From: Prosopocoilus inquinatus
Lineage: Eukaryota > Arthropoda > Insecta > Coleoptera > Lucanidae
Direction of reading: 5' to 3'
Assembly: GCA_036172665.1 (NCBI GenBank)
Contig: CM069876.1
Coordinates: 35,619,001 to 35,683,000, forward strand
DNA: 64,000 nucleotides
The notes beneath the pieces are model-generated. The model made no database searches. It had not been told where the DNA came from and saw nothing but the letters and a program-made list of their open reading frames with translations. The position numbers were made by a program, and so were the translations under genes. Numbering within the stretch: position 1 is the first letter of the stretch; the number at the start of each line of letters is the position of its first letter. Below are positions 1 through 10,881 of this stretch, one piece after another.

Positions 1-1190
1 CGAAATTTAGAAAATTGAAAGCAGATAGAAACAGAAATGGGGAGAGACGACCAAACTTCGAACAGTTTTGTTTGAAAACTGAAATAACATGATTTTGGAG
101 ATTTAAAATAAGAATATAAAAAAAAAACAGAACCTAGGCACACTAGAAAAGAGAACAAGGTGCAATTTTGAAGGATGAACGATCAAACGAGTAGAAGATC
201 AGTATTATTGCGAGTGACAAATGAATTCCAATAGGATTTAGAAAAGAAACTTTTCTGTAATCCGAGATTTTTAGAAAAAATCAAGATAGGCTGAGAATGA
301 AATGCAAGAAGAAAACAAAGACAGACTGAGAATGCAGAAGTTGAATGTGAAATATAAAAAAAAATCTTCTAATCCCAAGATAATAACTAGGCCTAGGAAG
401 TCTTTGGACATTGCCATGGTTACGCAACACAAGGACCAATGAATAGTGTACAGTCATACTTTTTAGTAATGTCTGCCCAACAAATTTTTAAATTACTACC
501 TGACGCCTTCTGACAGGTAGATAGACAGACCATAAGTATGTAAACAAAAACCAATGAAATACGTAGTATAAAATTTAACGCGTATTTATTTACTTGCTAC
601 ATATCGATTTAAAATTTTATTGGGGAGACATTACTTTTAATTAAGACTACACATTCATTGCGAGGACTAGCAAATAGCGTACATTAATCGCGTGCTTATT
701 GTTTAGCAATGGCAATACCAGCAACGTTCGAAGGATAAAGATGGCCAAAGATAGCAGAATACCTTTCGGTACTTAAAAATAGATGGCGCTCTCGATCTTC
801 CACTGCTAGTATCTCTATTTATTGCTCCCAGGGTGTCATTTGTTTGTAAAAGATAGTTGAAGGAGAAGTAATTTTCTTCAAAATAAATTTGTTCTTGACG
901 AAAGTTTGTTTTCTTTTGGAGCGGTTTAGACTTGAAGCAGTTTTTCTTTCATAAAATGCCATCGGCAAGTACTTTAGGTAACTGAAATATTCATGAAAGG
1001 GGGTTGCAGTATTGCCAACTTTGAAAGGAGTCCCCTTTTCCCATTCGACACTGATAAAATTTTACAATTTTTTTTGAGGTTAATTTCTTACATTTGCACT
1101 TTAATGACATTGGGTTTTCAAAAAAAAAAAAAATTAATGCAATTAATAATTTCATTAAAAAAATAATATTAATCATACGTAATTTTCTTT
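1..1190. other. AT-rich noncoding DNA, no gene recognised
   Basis: No coding frame resembling a known protein is visible on either strand. The stretch is AT-rich with short homopolymers. One AGATGGCGC motif lies at 781-789. If the Met call at 8846-9012 is right, this is downstream intron or 3' flank of that minus-strand gene. Confidence 0.5.
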
Positions 1191-2058
1191 TCGTATTTTT
1201 TTGTTAATTTCGCAATTTTCCATTTCACGACGAGAGAGATGGAATACATAAAACAACGTGAAACAAAAGAACATAGGTTATGGTATGGTTAATCTCGAAT
1301 CAGGTATCTGAAAGTTGACAACCAAAATCTAGCATAATTGTTAAAGTGTAGCCAACTGTGATAATAAGAGTTCCTCTGGTTACGGATCAAAAACTAAAAC
1401 GATCTTTTTGTATTTTTTTGTTAATTTCACAATTTTTCATATTTTGATGAGAGAGATGGAATATATCAAAACAATGTGAAATAAAAAAGATAGGTTATGG
1501 TGTGTGGTTACTCTCGATTCAGGTATCTGATAGATGACAATCAAAATCTAACATAAGTGTTAAAGTGTAGCCAACTGTGATAATTAGAGTATTTCTGGTT
1601 ACGAATTAAAAACTAAAACGATCTTTTCGTATTTTTTGTTAATTTCACAATTTTTCATTTTTCGATGAGGGAGATGGAATACATCAAAACAACGTGAAAC
1701 AAAAAAAGGTAGGTTATGGCGTGGTTACTCTCGAATCAGGTATCTGACAGTTGACAATCAAAATCTAACGTAAATGTTAAAGTGTAGCCAACTGTGATAA
1801 TAAGAATACTTCTGGTTACGAATTAAAAACTAAAACGATCTTTTTGTATTTTTTTGTTAATTTCACAATTTTTCATATTTTGATGAGAGAGATGGAATAT
1901 ATCAAAACAATGTGAAATAAAAAAGATAGGTTATGGTGTGTGGTTACTCTCGATTCAGGTATCTGATAGATGACAATCAAAATCTAACATAAGTGTTAAA
2001 GTGGAGCCAACTGTGATAATAAGAGCACTTCTTGTTACGAATTCAAAATTAAAACGCA
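1191..2058. repeat. Tandem array, four units of about 218 bp in ABAB order
   Basis: Four head-to-tail units start near 1191, 1409, 1627 and 1844 (spacing 218, 218, 217). Each opens with a T-rich stretch containing TTGTTAATTTC, then a GAGATGGAATA block, a TATCTGA block and an AAGTGTAGCCAACTGTG-like block. Units 2 and 4 are nearly identical (both carry GATGAGAGAGATGG and TCTGATAGATGACAA). Units 1 and 3 share different variants (CGAATCAGGTATCTG). The array is therefore a duplicated dimer of about 435 bp. No open frame runs through it. Origin is unknown. Confidence 0.9.
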
Positions 2059-2990
2059 AGATTAAATGTCACGGATGCCAGCCTATCAAAATAGGGAATT
2101 TTGATCGGAGTTTGTGGGAGAAACCGTTGTTAATATTTCGGCAATCACAAAATATTAGTACGTGTTGAAAAAATTTAGTTTCCAACAAAAAAATCTGTCC
2201 ACAATAACAAAAATATGACGTGATTGGGCTTTCTGAGTTTTTCCCTTCATTTTCCCCAAACTTCTGAATTCTGTCCTTTTCATTTTTTCTTAAATATTTT
2301 CCTCTCCAAATGGGAAATTCTCCACGAGATGGCAACACTGGTAGATTTTTAAAAAAGAAATGACAATTTGATTAACCTCTCCATCCTCGAAACCAACGCA
2401 CAGATACAAACTTGTCTTTTTTAATTTTATCATCGAAACACAGATGGAGATTCGCGAAAATCAGCAACCAACAGATGGCGCTTTTAATAAGGAAAACATG
2501 GGAAAATAAAGAACTGTCATTAATGTTATTCTGTGTAACTTCTTCTATTAGATCCATAAATGCGTTTTGTTAGTTCTATTATTGTGTGTACGTTATGCTA
2601 AAAGTACGAAAGCATCACAAAACTCATAAAGAAACACTTCAATTTAAAGTTTTAAGTTTTATAGGTTAACCACAATGTCACTCTAATGTTTTCCTTATTA
2701 TAGTGAGCTTCACAAAGCTTCCGCTAGATGTCAGTCACTGTGATTTTCTCGAACAGTCAGAGAAGGACATTCTCTAACATTGGATAAAAAAAGGGCTAAG
2801 AAGAAAGAGGTAGTTTAAGTGATTGCCTACTTCGTTATTATTCTCTTTTTTTTCAAAATTCGTTACCCTGTTTACAATGAATAAATTTGTTGATTTAAAA
2901 AATGCCACCATCTACTACTGATCTAAAAAGCTGAGATTTTTCGTTTCCATTTTGTCTCATAGCCATGAGAACTTACAAGTGGTACTCTTA
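2059..2990. other. Noncoding DNA, no gene recognised
   Basis: No recognisable gene. The minus-strand open frame over 2069-2338 has no family resemblance. An AGATGGCGC motif lies at 2473-2481. A TGGCAACACTGG-type sequence near 2330-2341 is of a kind common at ends of insect repeats, but no partner end was established. Confidence 0.4.
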
Positions 2991-3118
2991 GGGCCAGTTT
3001 TTCAATTGAGGCTTAACTTTAAACTCTGTTTTATTCCTATGGAAACAATTGTCCTTACAATTGTTACTATGGGAATAAAGTTAAGCTTAAAGTTAAACTG
3101 AGATGGAGAAACTGGGCC
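2991..3118. mobile_element. PIF/Harbinger-like MITE (GGGCCAG family), 128 bp
   Basis: The element is almost a perfect palindrome. It begins GGGCCAGTTTTTC and ends with the complement of GGCCCAGTTTCTCC, and it is flanked on both sides by TTA (2988-2990 and 3119-3121). The arms share CTTAACTTTAAA-like and TATTCC.ATGG blocks around a centre with two CAATTGT motifs. A TTA duplication fits the three-base TWA target site of PIF/Harbinger transposons. It carries no coding capacity. A diverged copy lies at 15349-15469. Confidence 0.75.
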
Positions 3119-3152
3119 TTACTCTTGCAATTGCATTCAAAACAAACAAATA

Positions 3153-3311
3153 GGAGGTACGTTTCCATGCATCCGTCGTTCGTCGTTTCGTCCTCAATTT
3201 GTTTTTGGTACAGCGCTGCAAATCTCTTGACGGTTGCGAAAAATATTTAAAATGAACCAATAAAAATTGACGACAGAACGATGCAACGACGGATGTATGG
3301 AAACGTACCTT
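3153..3311. mobile_element. Palindromic MITE, about 158 bp
   Basis: Terminal inverted repeats begin AGGTACGTTTCCAT and continue through CATCCGTCGTT on both arms (near 3155-3190 and 3270-3311). The right side abuts TTA. The left flank has TA one base away, so the target site is not certain. There is no coding capacity. An apparent GTACGT splice donor on the minus strand at its right edge is simply its terminal repeat. Confidence 0.65.
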
Positions 3312-3864
3312 TATATTTACAGAAATGCAACGTTGCCAGAATGGTTGAAACTGTCTTAAGTCTCTGGGAATTTCGATGATGAAAACTACATCACCAATCG
3401 AGCGCAAAAACATGCACTCACGTGATATAACTCGATTCAAGAAATTAACTTCGCCTTTATGACGTTGCACAAGAAACCTTGACCTCTTTAATTAAACGTC
3501 CGTCATAAAATATGAAGAAGATCAATTTCATGAGCTTGCAGCTGTCGGGCACACATCCTGAATTCGCTTGCTTATGGAGCGTGGGAAAAATTCACTTATG
3601 TCGTGCATGTTCTCCACGAGCTGATTGTATAAAGAAGAAGAAGAAATAGCAGTTAAAATATGCATGTGGTGGTATCTGGCGAGTGCTGTGCTGAGTTCGC
3701 ACGATTAGCGCAACGCAATAATCTGGAACGACTTCTGCGTGGCGATAATAATCCTTTCGATATTGAAGCCAAAACTGCACTTGCTTGCAAGTAACAATAA
3801 TAAACAAAGATAGCGTCATGAAAAGTTTAAATATTATTAGGTATACTAACAAGTTTCGCGTGTG
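3312..3864. other. Noncoding DNA, no gene recognised
   Basis: Two minus-strand frames stay open here (about 3312-3470 and 3592-3852). Neither resembles a known family nor has convincing splice signals on both sides. They are treated as chance frames. Confidence 0.35.
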
Positions 3865-4250
3865 AGAACGAAAAAATAATCAGTTTCCAGCTTTTACCAA
3901 AATGTTTTCCTGATTGGATGCTTTTTAATCATTCTAAAAGAAATACAACTTTCCATTTAATTTTTTTTGGAAGACTGGGCAAAACTATTACTTTTGCAAA
4001 CAGCGCCCTCTAGTTACTTTATAAGAAATCAGCCGGAATCGTTGGATAGAAATTTTAAATCAGCACACAATTCCCTTTCAAACGAGCTGAAGTTCGTTAA
4101 TTTCTGATAAAGACTACAGTTATGATATTTTTTTAAAGTAAATAATTCAACTCCTTCCTCCACTCTTATTAATAGCGATACGACAATAAGTCTTAAATCA
4201 AATTTACGCAGAATTAATCCAACTTTCCATAATGTTGTAAAGCCGAAACA
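3865..4250 (-). mobile_element. Partial copy of the long-TIR foldback family
   Basis: This stretch aligns along its length with one arm of the foldback element at 34701-36543. Shared blocks include GTTTTCACCAAAATGTT-like sequence, TTCCATTTAATTTTTTTTGG, AGCGCCCTCTAGT, GAAGTTCGTTA, TAAAGTAAATAATTCAAC and GATACGA.AATAAGTCT. It lacks the outer CCGGGTGTCTCA terminus and the second arm, so it is a truncated relic. Confidence 0.7.
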
Positions 4251-4381
4251 TTTCAAGTGAAATATTTCACATAAGTTTCATTTCATTGAAATATTTCGTA
4301 GCATTCAGAAATAAAACTTATTTTAAATTTGCGGCGTTCAAATCGTACGCGTCTGCGAACGATTTGAACTTGGATAATAAC

Positions 4382-4613
4382 CAGCGAAAAGCATTCACTT
4401 AATGTTGAATGCTTTTTATACCGAATGTACTATTTACTCTTACCACCTTTCCGCGGCTCCGAATCATCAAATTGTTACTGGATGGGAGGGGAAAGAATGC
4501 AATGCAAGCGTTCTGATTTGGCAGAGATTATTGTGGGCGGGGCTATTACAGTCCGAGTACTAAACTTTCGTACTGTTCGGGGAAAGAACAAGTGGCCCGA
4601 ATTCCTTTCCCTG
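4382..4613 (-). mobile_element. hAT-type MITE, copy 1 (232 bp)
   Basis: It is flanked by a perfect 8 bp duplication ATAATAAC (4374-4381 and 4614-4621). The right end is the complement of CAGGGAAAGGAATTCGGGCC. The left end CAGCGAAAAGCATTC is a diverged form. Internally it matches the copy at 12818-13042 in inverted orientation (AAATAGTACATTCGG, TAACAATT.GAT and the AGCCCC..CC.CAATAATCTCTGC block). An 8 bp duplication and CAGGG-type ends are typical of hAT transposons. Short open frames across it on both strands are shadows. Confidence 0.85.
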
Positions 4614-5896
4614 ATAATAACGTAAAATAAACATGATAACGGTCGCGATGAACATAAACTGTCCGTAACGCGCACAGCTGAATTAAAAAAAAATCGGAAA
4701 ATATCAATAAAATATACACGATTTTTTAAATTTTTTCGTAGTGTGGAAAATGATTTATTAGTAGAGATCGGAAACACATATTTTGATGTCATTATTACGC
4801 AGCGCTTGTTATACCGCAGCAATGTTGCCAACTATATCGTTATTATTTTGGTAGTTGCTTGGGGGTTGCTCGCGGTGGATTTTGAAAATGGAAATGAAAT
4901 TTCTCTTCCTTTTACATGTGCGCGATAAACTCAAAAAGTGTCGATTTAAAAATTCTCAAGCTCGCGGTTAGTAGCAAATATTCAAAATGAAATCGATGGA
5001 TTACGGTAAGGAAAATAGAAAACAAGAGACAATCGAAACAGTTTGTCAGAAAAAAAGATATAAGAAAAGGAAAAGGTACACTATCAGAAACAAAAAAAAA
5101 ATGGCGAAAAACTTTTTGATAATCGGGAAGCGCAATCAAAACGGGAAAAAATAACATTTCTAAAGAAATTAGAAGTATACAGCACTGAGAATTAAAAAAA
5201 AACATGAAGGATTTTTTAACTGTTGAGAAAAAAAAATTCCTAATGGCGATTAGAACATTAAAAAAAACCATTATACGTTCAAGACATGAGAGTAGATCGA
5301 AATTTACACAAAAAAAGGGCAGATAAAGAAAGAGAAATCATAAACATAATACAAAAGATAATGGATAACTCCAACGAGAAAAGAAGAGACAGAAAAACAA
5401 ATGACGATCGTAAAATTCAAAACTGCTGCGAGATATTCTCGATAATCGAGAAAAAGAGATCAGATTATTAAATTAAAAAAAAAAAACAATAAATAAATTG
5501 GAACAAAATTAATTCAACAACCTCGTTGTTTTTTAATCATGCTTTTTTCACAAGTTTTTAATTTTGAGTTTAAACTTAAATTCTAAAGAGAGGCAAAAAA
5601 ATCTAGTCCTCATAGAACAGATATTATTCTAGGAATAAGAGCTGGTCGAAAATGTAGATTCTATAAAAACACGATTTGTGAAGGGAGTATTAAGGACATC
5701 TATTTGTTTGTAGGTATTGTTTGTTTATATGTAAGATTTTTCTTTTTCATTTTGACTGAATAGAGCTTCTGATATGTTCATTTTATTTTTATTTTATTTT
5801 CGTATTTATATGATTGTAGGTTTTAAGCAGATATCTGATCATCTTCATTCTGACTGAACTATCGCAGGTTAAAATATTGAAAAACTCATATTTCGC
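4614..5896. other. AT-rich DNA with a purine-rich stretch, no gene recognised
   Basis: Between about 5040 and 5480 the plus strand is strongly purine-rich (A/G runs), which keeps frames open on both strands without protein-like content. Nothing else was recognised. Confidence 0.4.
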
Positions 5897-5970
5897 AGAT
5901 GGCGCGGGGCCCCTGAAAGCGCGAGGCCCCGGGCGGTTGCCCGGTTCGCCCGCCCCTAACGCTGCCACTG
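5897..5970 (-). mobile_element. GC-rich hAT-like transposon end, single-ended fragment
   Basis: A 74 bp island of very high GC content sits abruptly in AT-rich DNA. Read on the minus strand it starts CAGTGGCAGCGTTAGGGGC and continues with short GC palindromes. CAGTGGC...TTAGGGG starts recall ends of some animal hAT elements. No second end and no 8 bp duplication were found, so it is a fragment and the class assignment is tentative. It overlaps an AGATGGCGC motif at 5897-5905. Confidence 0.4.
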
Positions 5971-8142
5971 CGTTAACTAACTAAACTTAACCTTAAATAA
6001 AAGTTACAAACAAATTTGATCTCAATCATTTTAGTAAATTAAAAATTAAAAAAAAAACTTTACGTCAGTCGTCAAATGAATTTTCCTTATGCCAAAAGTG
6101 ACATAAAATTAGCCTAACTGACGACATTTCGCCGAATCTGGCAATCTTGACAATAACTGACATTTTTGAAGGTTGATATCATAAAATATGTATAATAAAA
6201 AGTGGTCAAGTAGACTGTTTAGAACTGGCAATACTGAATTTTATTTTGAAATGGTACAGCTAGAGTAACTTCCTGTTTGTTGATGGCTTGATGCTGACAT
6301 GACATCCTTCAATACTGACAAGTGTTTCAGATTCAAGGTAAACGCTCGACGTAACCTATGTCGCTAAGTCAAATATCTGTCAAACTAATCAAAAAAACAT
6401 ATCCGGTTGCAGTGTTACAAATAGTTGAATGCTCTTAAGTTTGTTGCCAACTCAAACAGTTCTAATTGATCACCCAGTATAAGTTAATTAAACTGCAACT
6501 TTATACGTATCAACAAATAATTTTTGATCGAATTATAGTACAGTCAGTGTCATTAACTACCAGTCTAGTTCAATTACAATTTATTTGGTTTCATGTTCTA
6601 TTAGTCTTATAAAACAGCTGGAATTGCATTTATTTTATCTTAAACACATGGATCCAGTGAATGGATTTCTTACGACCCACTTATCAGCGGCGATGAACTC
6701 TTCAACCAAAAAATTCAGTTGGCAGATCATGTGCAATTCCGCCTCATTCAATTAAATTATTGTAACACGCGATTTATCGTAACGAACAGGTTCGGGAAAC
6801 CTCGACGAGCGAACTCAAAATCATACAAATATTTGCGACTGTGAATGTATGTACTATGATGCTCAACAAAAACGATACCCCTGCAAGCAAACTGCACCCT
6901 TATGTACACTGGGCGGAGCCAACTTGGACATTAAAATTATTACTCGAATCTGGTCCGCTGTAATTTTATTGCATCGGTTAAAGTTTGGGACGGCAATAAT
7001 ATTATTAAACTACTTGCGTAAGCGTAATTCTTTTGAATACGACGGGAATACTTAATGAGATTTCGACAAAGGTTTGCGATTTCTGGAGAAACTCTGTGTT
7101 TAGTAAAAGTATTATAAGATATTAGCATCTTATTAAACAATTCGTTTGATTCTTCAAACAGAAAGGTGTAAATCTTAATACTCAGTGAATTTGAAATATT
7201 TATAATAAATATTTTATTTTAAAGAAATATTGGTTACTCGCGGGAGGCTTAAGCTTCTTTGCAATCGTAAAACAAGTTCGTCGAATTTATTTCGTGTTGG
7301 AAAATAAATTTGCTAGGAACACAACAGGTATAGCAATGAGAGAGAGAGTATATGGAAACCTAGTGCACGTATGAGTGAGACAGATAGAGAACCAAACGCT
7401 CCGAACGGATTAGCTAAATTGCCTTAAGTATTCATTCTGTCTAATTTGTAGGAAAAAAATTAATTCTTTCCTTACACTCTAAAAACAGATAATTGAGTAT
7501 AGGTACGCATTGATTGCCAGTTATCTGACTTACTATTTATATAACTGGTATGAATGTTTTAATTTTTAACACTGGATTAAATAAATTTCTTATTACAAAA
7601 TGTGCTATAATTTGTGACTTTAGGGATCAATCAAAACGTGTTACCGAGAAAAACGAAACAATTTATCAAGGGCAATTTAACAAAAAAAAAATGTATATTT
7701 TTTTGTATCGACTTACGTTATAATAAATTCAATTCAGTCTTTTATAAAACATGAAAATCACACAATTGTTTACCGTTTCGTTATTAGTCGCTTCACTAGA
7801 GTGAAAAAAATTAACAAGTTGACAACTTCATTAATTTTTCACTGCTGACAAAGCTACGCGGCAGTAAAAGTTGAACCTGTGTACAATTTTCAAAATGTTA
7901 GAAAATTAAAAAGTTAATTTGTTGTACAAATTCATTAGAAAAGAATCTACTACAATCATTATATACGTGACATGTTTCTTCATCAGCAAATCATTGAATC
8001 ATTTTCAATATGATACGATATGATATGATCAAAATGTAATCTTAATTATTCAAAGTTCTTTTGCTGTAAGTATAAAGCAGTTCGTTTTTCAGACAAACAA
8101 GAACTTATTTGCTCATTTCAGAGATATCTGGTGTAATATTAT
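5971..8142. other. Noncoding DNA, no gene recognised
   Basis: No coding sequence was recognised. A hairpin lies at about 7799-7845: arms AGTGAAAAAAATTAA and TTAATTTTTCACT enclose AAGTTG and CAACTT. GC-richer sequence around 6780-6830 holds no open frame of note. Confidence 0.4.
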
Positions 8143-8228
8143 CAGGGAAAAGAATTCGGGTCACTTGTTTGTTCCCCGAACAGTACGAAAATTTAGTAGA
8201 GTTGAAGTGGCCTGAATTCTTTTCCCTG
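8143..8228. mobile_element. hAT-type MITE, copy 2 (86 bp internal-deletion form)
   Basis: It starts CAGGGAAAAGAATTCGGG and ends with the complement, CCTGAATTCTTTTCCCTG. It is flanked by a perfect 8 bp duplication AATATTAT (8135-8142 and 8229-8236). The subterminal CCCGAACAGTACGAAA segment matches copy 1, and the AGTACGAAAATTTAG part also matches copy 3. At 86 bp it is almost nothing but ends. Confidence 0.88.
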
Positions 8229-8845
8229 AATATTATAAACGAATTCACTTATTGCATGCACGTGTATGCATTCGTTTCTCTATACATAATTTTTTCTAAT
8301 TTTTATGCAATTTTATATTCTATTATCAAGACGTATATGCTTTTTTAAGCGCTAATTTTGTTCTTTTTTATTCTTAAAAATGACAAATTCATGATTCAAA
8401 GAAAATCGAATGTGAGTGCTAATTTTACTGCCACCAAAAACGTGTAACCAAATCCACCAAAATACACAAGTTGCAAAATAATGATCTAGTAAAGCACAGA
8501 ACAAAATACCTACGGAAAGCGCAGCGTTACAAAGTTCAGTTATAACATTCTAACAGTAATGAATATTCTTAAATAACCTGTGCATAATATTTCTTATTTT
8601 TCGGCGACAATAAATACGATCGTATCCGGACGGTAGGTACCAGGCCTGACCGTAGTCGACCAGTTAGTTACTTCTCATAGCGGTTCCAGGCCTTCGTGTC
8701 TGTATATTGCCGTAAGGGTTAGCAAATTGCCGAATAGTATCGTTTTTGGTGAGCACCACAGTACAACATTTACTTTTGTGTCGCTTTTGGTTTTTCTTCC
8801 ATTTTATACTCATCGATTCAATATGATATATTGATTCGCACTTAC
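8229..8845 (-). other. Start of the Met intron downstream of the bHLH exon
   Basis: On the minus strand the bHLH frame runs past a consensus donor (GTAAGT, 8845-8840) and stays open to about 8664 without protein-like content, so this is intron. No acceptor and no PAS-like exon were recognised here. Confidence 0.55.
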
Positions 8846-9012
8846 TTTGGTATATACGTAGGTGTGTGGCTGTAAGTCTTAAAATGCTGGTTTTATCCAT
8901 TCGTTTTGCACTTCTCGACACCATAGGTACTAAAGTTGCTAGTTCGCCGATGAAGGAATTTAGCTTGTCTCTCCGCATTTTCTCCGCCTTATTCCTCATT
9001 TCTCGGCTATTA
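8846..9012 (-). CDS. Met: Met (Methoprene-tolerant) bHLH exon
   Basis: This internal exon encodes the basic helix-loop-helix domain of a bHLH-PAS transcription factor. A T-rich tract and TTTTAG acceptor end at 9013, and the exon closes at A 8846 before a consensus GTAAGT donor. It is 167 bp, with one base completing a codon at its start and one left over at its end. From the first complete codon it reads NSREMRNKAEKMRRDK (basic region, with the E..RR DNA-contact pattern), then helix 1 (KLNSFIGELATLVP), loop (MVSRSAKRM) and helix 2 (DKTSILRLTATHLRIYQ). The KRMDKTSILRL stretch distinguishes Met and its fly paralogue gce from cycle or tango. Met is the nuclear juvenile hormone receptor and dimerises with Taiman (SRC) on JH-response E-boxes. 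A leftover A fits the Thr that usually follows YQ in this family. PAS exons were not found in the window. Confidence 0.9.
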
Positions 9013-9065
9013 CTAAAAGCAGAAACAAAAAAAAAAAATCAGTACACACCAGAAACTCCTATGTA

Positions 9066-9221
9066 AAGGCGCACCCAGACATGCAACAGAACATCGCAAC
9101 GGAACACCATCGCGCAGCAATTTTAATTGCGCGAAGACGGAACCGTATACCGTTCCGTAGCTAAAAGTCTTGTGCGACGGTGTTACGTTGAAATGTTCTG
9201 CTGCTTGTTTAGATGCACCTT
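9066..9221. mobile_element. Palindromic TA-flanked MITE, 156 bp
   Basis: The ends are AAGGCGCACCCAGACATG and the complement of AAGGTGCATCTAAACAAG. Inverted similarity runs about 60 bp inward (CAGAACAT, AACACC.TCGC). TA flanks both sides (9064-9065 and 9222-9223), as for Tc1/mariner-type insertion. If the exon call at 9386-9542 is right, this MITE sits inside a 373 bp Met intron. Confidence 0.8.
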
Positions 9222-9385
9222 TAAATTTTAAATGTGCTCGCGCATTTAAAATTATTTTCTTTTCTAAGAAGCCAGACTAGATATCTGATTTTTTAATAAA
9301 ATATTTATAACCGTATCCATCATAGTTTGTGGAATTGCGGAATTGAAATAAATTGCGATTCACTACGGCCGGAAGTCGCTCTCAC

Positions 9386-9542
9386 CGTCGAAATTGCCAC
9401 CGATCGATTGGTCGCGTGGATGGCAAATTGGAATGCTGCGAACAAAGTTCCCCGACCCGCTGATTTTCATCAATGGAAAGAAACGAATGCAACAAGTGGG
9501 AAGATTTCCCTGCACGAGGTTTAATCAGCCGGCTTAACGAAG
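9386..9542 (-). CDS. Candidate upstream exon of Met
   Basis: On the minus strand an acceptor-like CACCTGCAG precedes 9542 and a GTGAGA donor follows 9386. The frame that leaves two bases at the donor is open throughout (from LSRLIKPRAG to RPIDRWQFR). Those two bases (CG) plus the single T of the bHLH exon make CGT, so the join would read ...QFR-R-NSREMRNK, in phase. There is no in-frame ATG, so a further upstream exon would be needed. A second frame starts at an internal ATG (MKISGSGNF...) but leaves only one base at the donor, so it is out of phase with the bHLH exon. GC content is higher than the surroundings. The N-terminal part of Met is poorly conserved, so the match cannot be judged by eye. 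It could instead be 5' UTR or chance. Confidence 0.35.
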
Positions 9543-9678
9543 CTGCAGGTGAGTCAATAAAACAGTGAATGGCAGCTATGCATGTCGGGTGGGCGCAAGA
9601 TTTTCTCACCCAACGACCAGCGTCGGTTGTTCAAGGAAAAAAGTTTTAATTAAATCAACACCGAACATTGGCAAGATA

Positions 9679-10881
9679 CGTGGGCTGCTGGAAAAGTTTC
9701 TGGAAACGGTATGAAAAAACGCAAATGAAATTTGGTAAACGATATCATTGCACTCTAAAGATGGTACCTCAAAAACCAGTGTCCGGAATGTTTCAACCGC
9801 TGCTTCAGCCGACGAAAATCACTCACCACGAATTTTATTTTTGATATTTGGGAACAAAAAGAAATTATTAGGTGATAAATCAGGTGAATATGGACAATGA
9901 GTCATTAATTCAACATTTTTGTTGGACAAAAAATCGGGCTGAGTGAGAGCTGTATTGTCATGGTGGAGAATAATTCGTCGATTTCGATTGTTTCTTCTTA
10001 TTTGATCGATGACTTCCGGCAAACAAATTGTAATATACCAATCAGCTTTCACGGTTTTTCGATCCTCTAAAGCAACGGTTGCTACATGTCCAGTTAAACC
10101 AAAGAAACAAGCAATCATTTGCTTCGCAGCACTGCGTGAACGGACAACTTTTGTTGGTTTTGGTTCATTTTGAAATACCCAAACGGTAGATTGTTGTTTA
10201 CTTTCTGGCTCGTACGAATAGATCCACGTTTCGTCACCAGTAACGAAGTTATAAACTAAATTTGAACGACCTCCATCGAATTTCTTGAGCATTTCTTCGC
10301 ACCATTTGACATGACCCTACTTTTGCGCTTTTGTTAAATTGTATGGGATCCAACGACTGCAAAGCTTTCGTACTTTCAAATGATCATGCAAAATCTGGTA
10401 TATTGCTTTCATGTCAATGCGTAAGGATGCTTGAATCTCACGGTATGTCACATGTCGATCTCGCTCAAGCATTTCACGCACAGCATCTACGTTAGTGACA
10501 AGAACAGATGTTGATGGACGACCTTCACGAAATTCGTCACTGAGAGGGGTCCATGCTGGAATTCGGCAAACCAATTATAAACACTGCTCTTTGATGGTGC
10601 TTCATCTCCAAAAGCCAAATGAAGACGATCGAGGGATTGTTTCGGCGTTAGACCACATTTGAAATCGTAAAAAATCATTGTACGAAAATTTTCACGCGAG
10701 ATTTCCATGTTTACACAAAATTACTTTTTCTCAAATGCTGTACAAACAAAACTAGTTCACTTGGATAGGAACTATCAATAGAATTATAGGCGAAAAACGT
10801 CCAATTTTTCAAATATCACAGTTGATAAACGCTAACAATTCTAGACCTACTTGATTCCAGAAAATTTTCCAACAGCCCACG
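9679..10881 (-). mobile_element. Inactive mariner element, 1203 bp, both TIRs present
   Basis: Terminal inverted repeats of about 25 bp are visible: CGTGGGCTGCTGGAAAAGTT at the left, and the complement of CGTGGGCTGTTGGAAAATTT at the right. They are flanked by TA on both sides (9677-9678 and 10882-10883), the mariner target duplication. The body encodes a broken mariner transposase on the minus strand. Length is about 100 bp short of a usual 1.3 kb mariner, because part of the transposase C-terminus is missing. Confidence 0.95.
9700..10708 (-). pseudogene. Mariner transposase pseudogene
   Basis: Reading starts at ATG 10708 (MEISRENFRTMIFYDF). The N-terminal HTH region contains SLDRLHLAFGDEAPSKSSVYNWF. 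A frameshift near 10549 moves the reading into the next frame (LSDEFREGRPSTS...DRHVTYREI). A stop follows NLTKAQK at about 10317, after which GHVKWCEEMLKKFDGG resumes in the same frame. The catalytic region keeps TGDETWIY and HHDN, but the third acidic residue is lost: the usual SPDLxPxDFFLF reads SPDLSPNNFFLF. Several residues are deleted after HHDN. Another stop follows NKIRGE (about 9819), then recognisable sequence continues (FSSAEAAVETF) until the C-terminus is deleted. It cannot make an active D,D34D transposase. Confidence 0.93.

Noticed and set aside
1191..2058. CRISPR-like or regulatory repeat array
   Set aside because: Units are contiguous, about 218 bp, without spacers, in a eukaryotic context. 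It is an ordinary tandem array.
3093..3470. Minus-strand 125-codon frame with an apparent GTACGT donor, considered as a downstream Met exon
   Set aside because: The donor is the terminal repeat of the MITE at 3153-3311, half of the frame lies in that MITE, and no PAS motif is visible.
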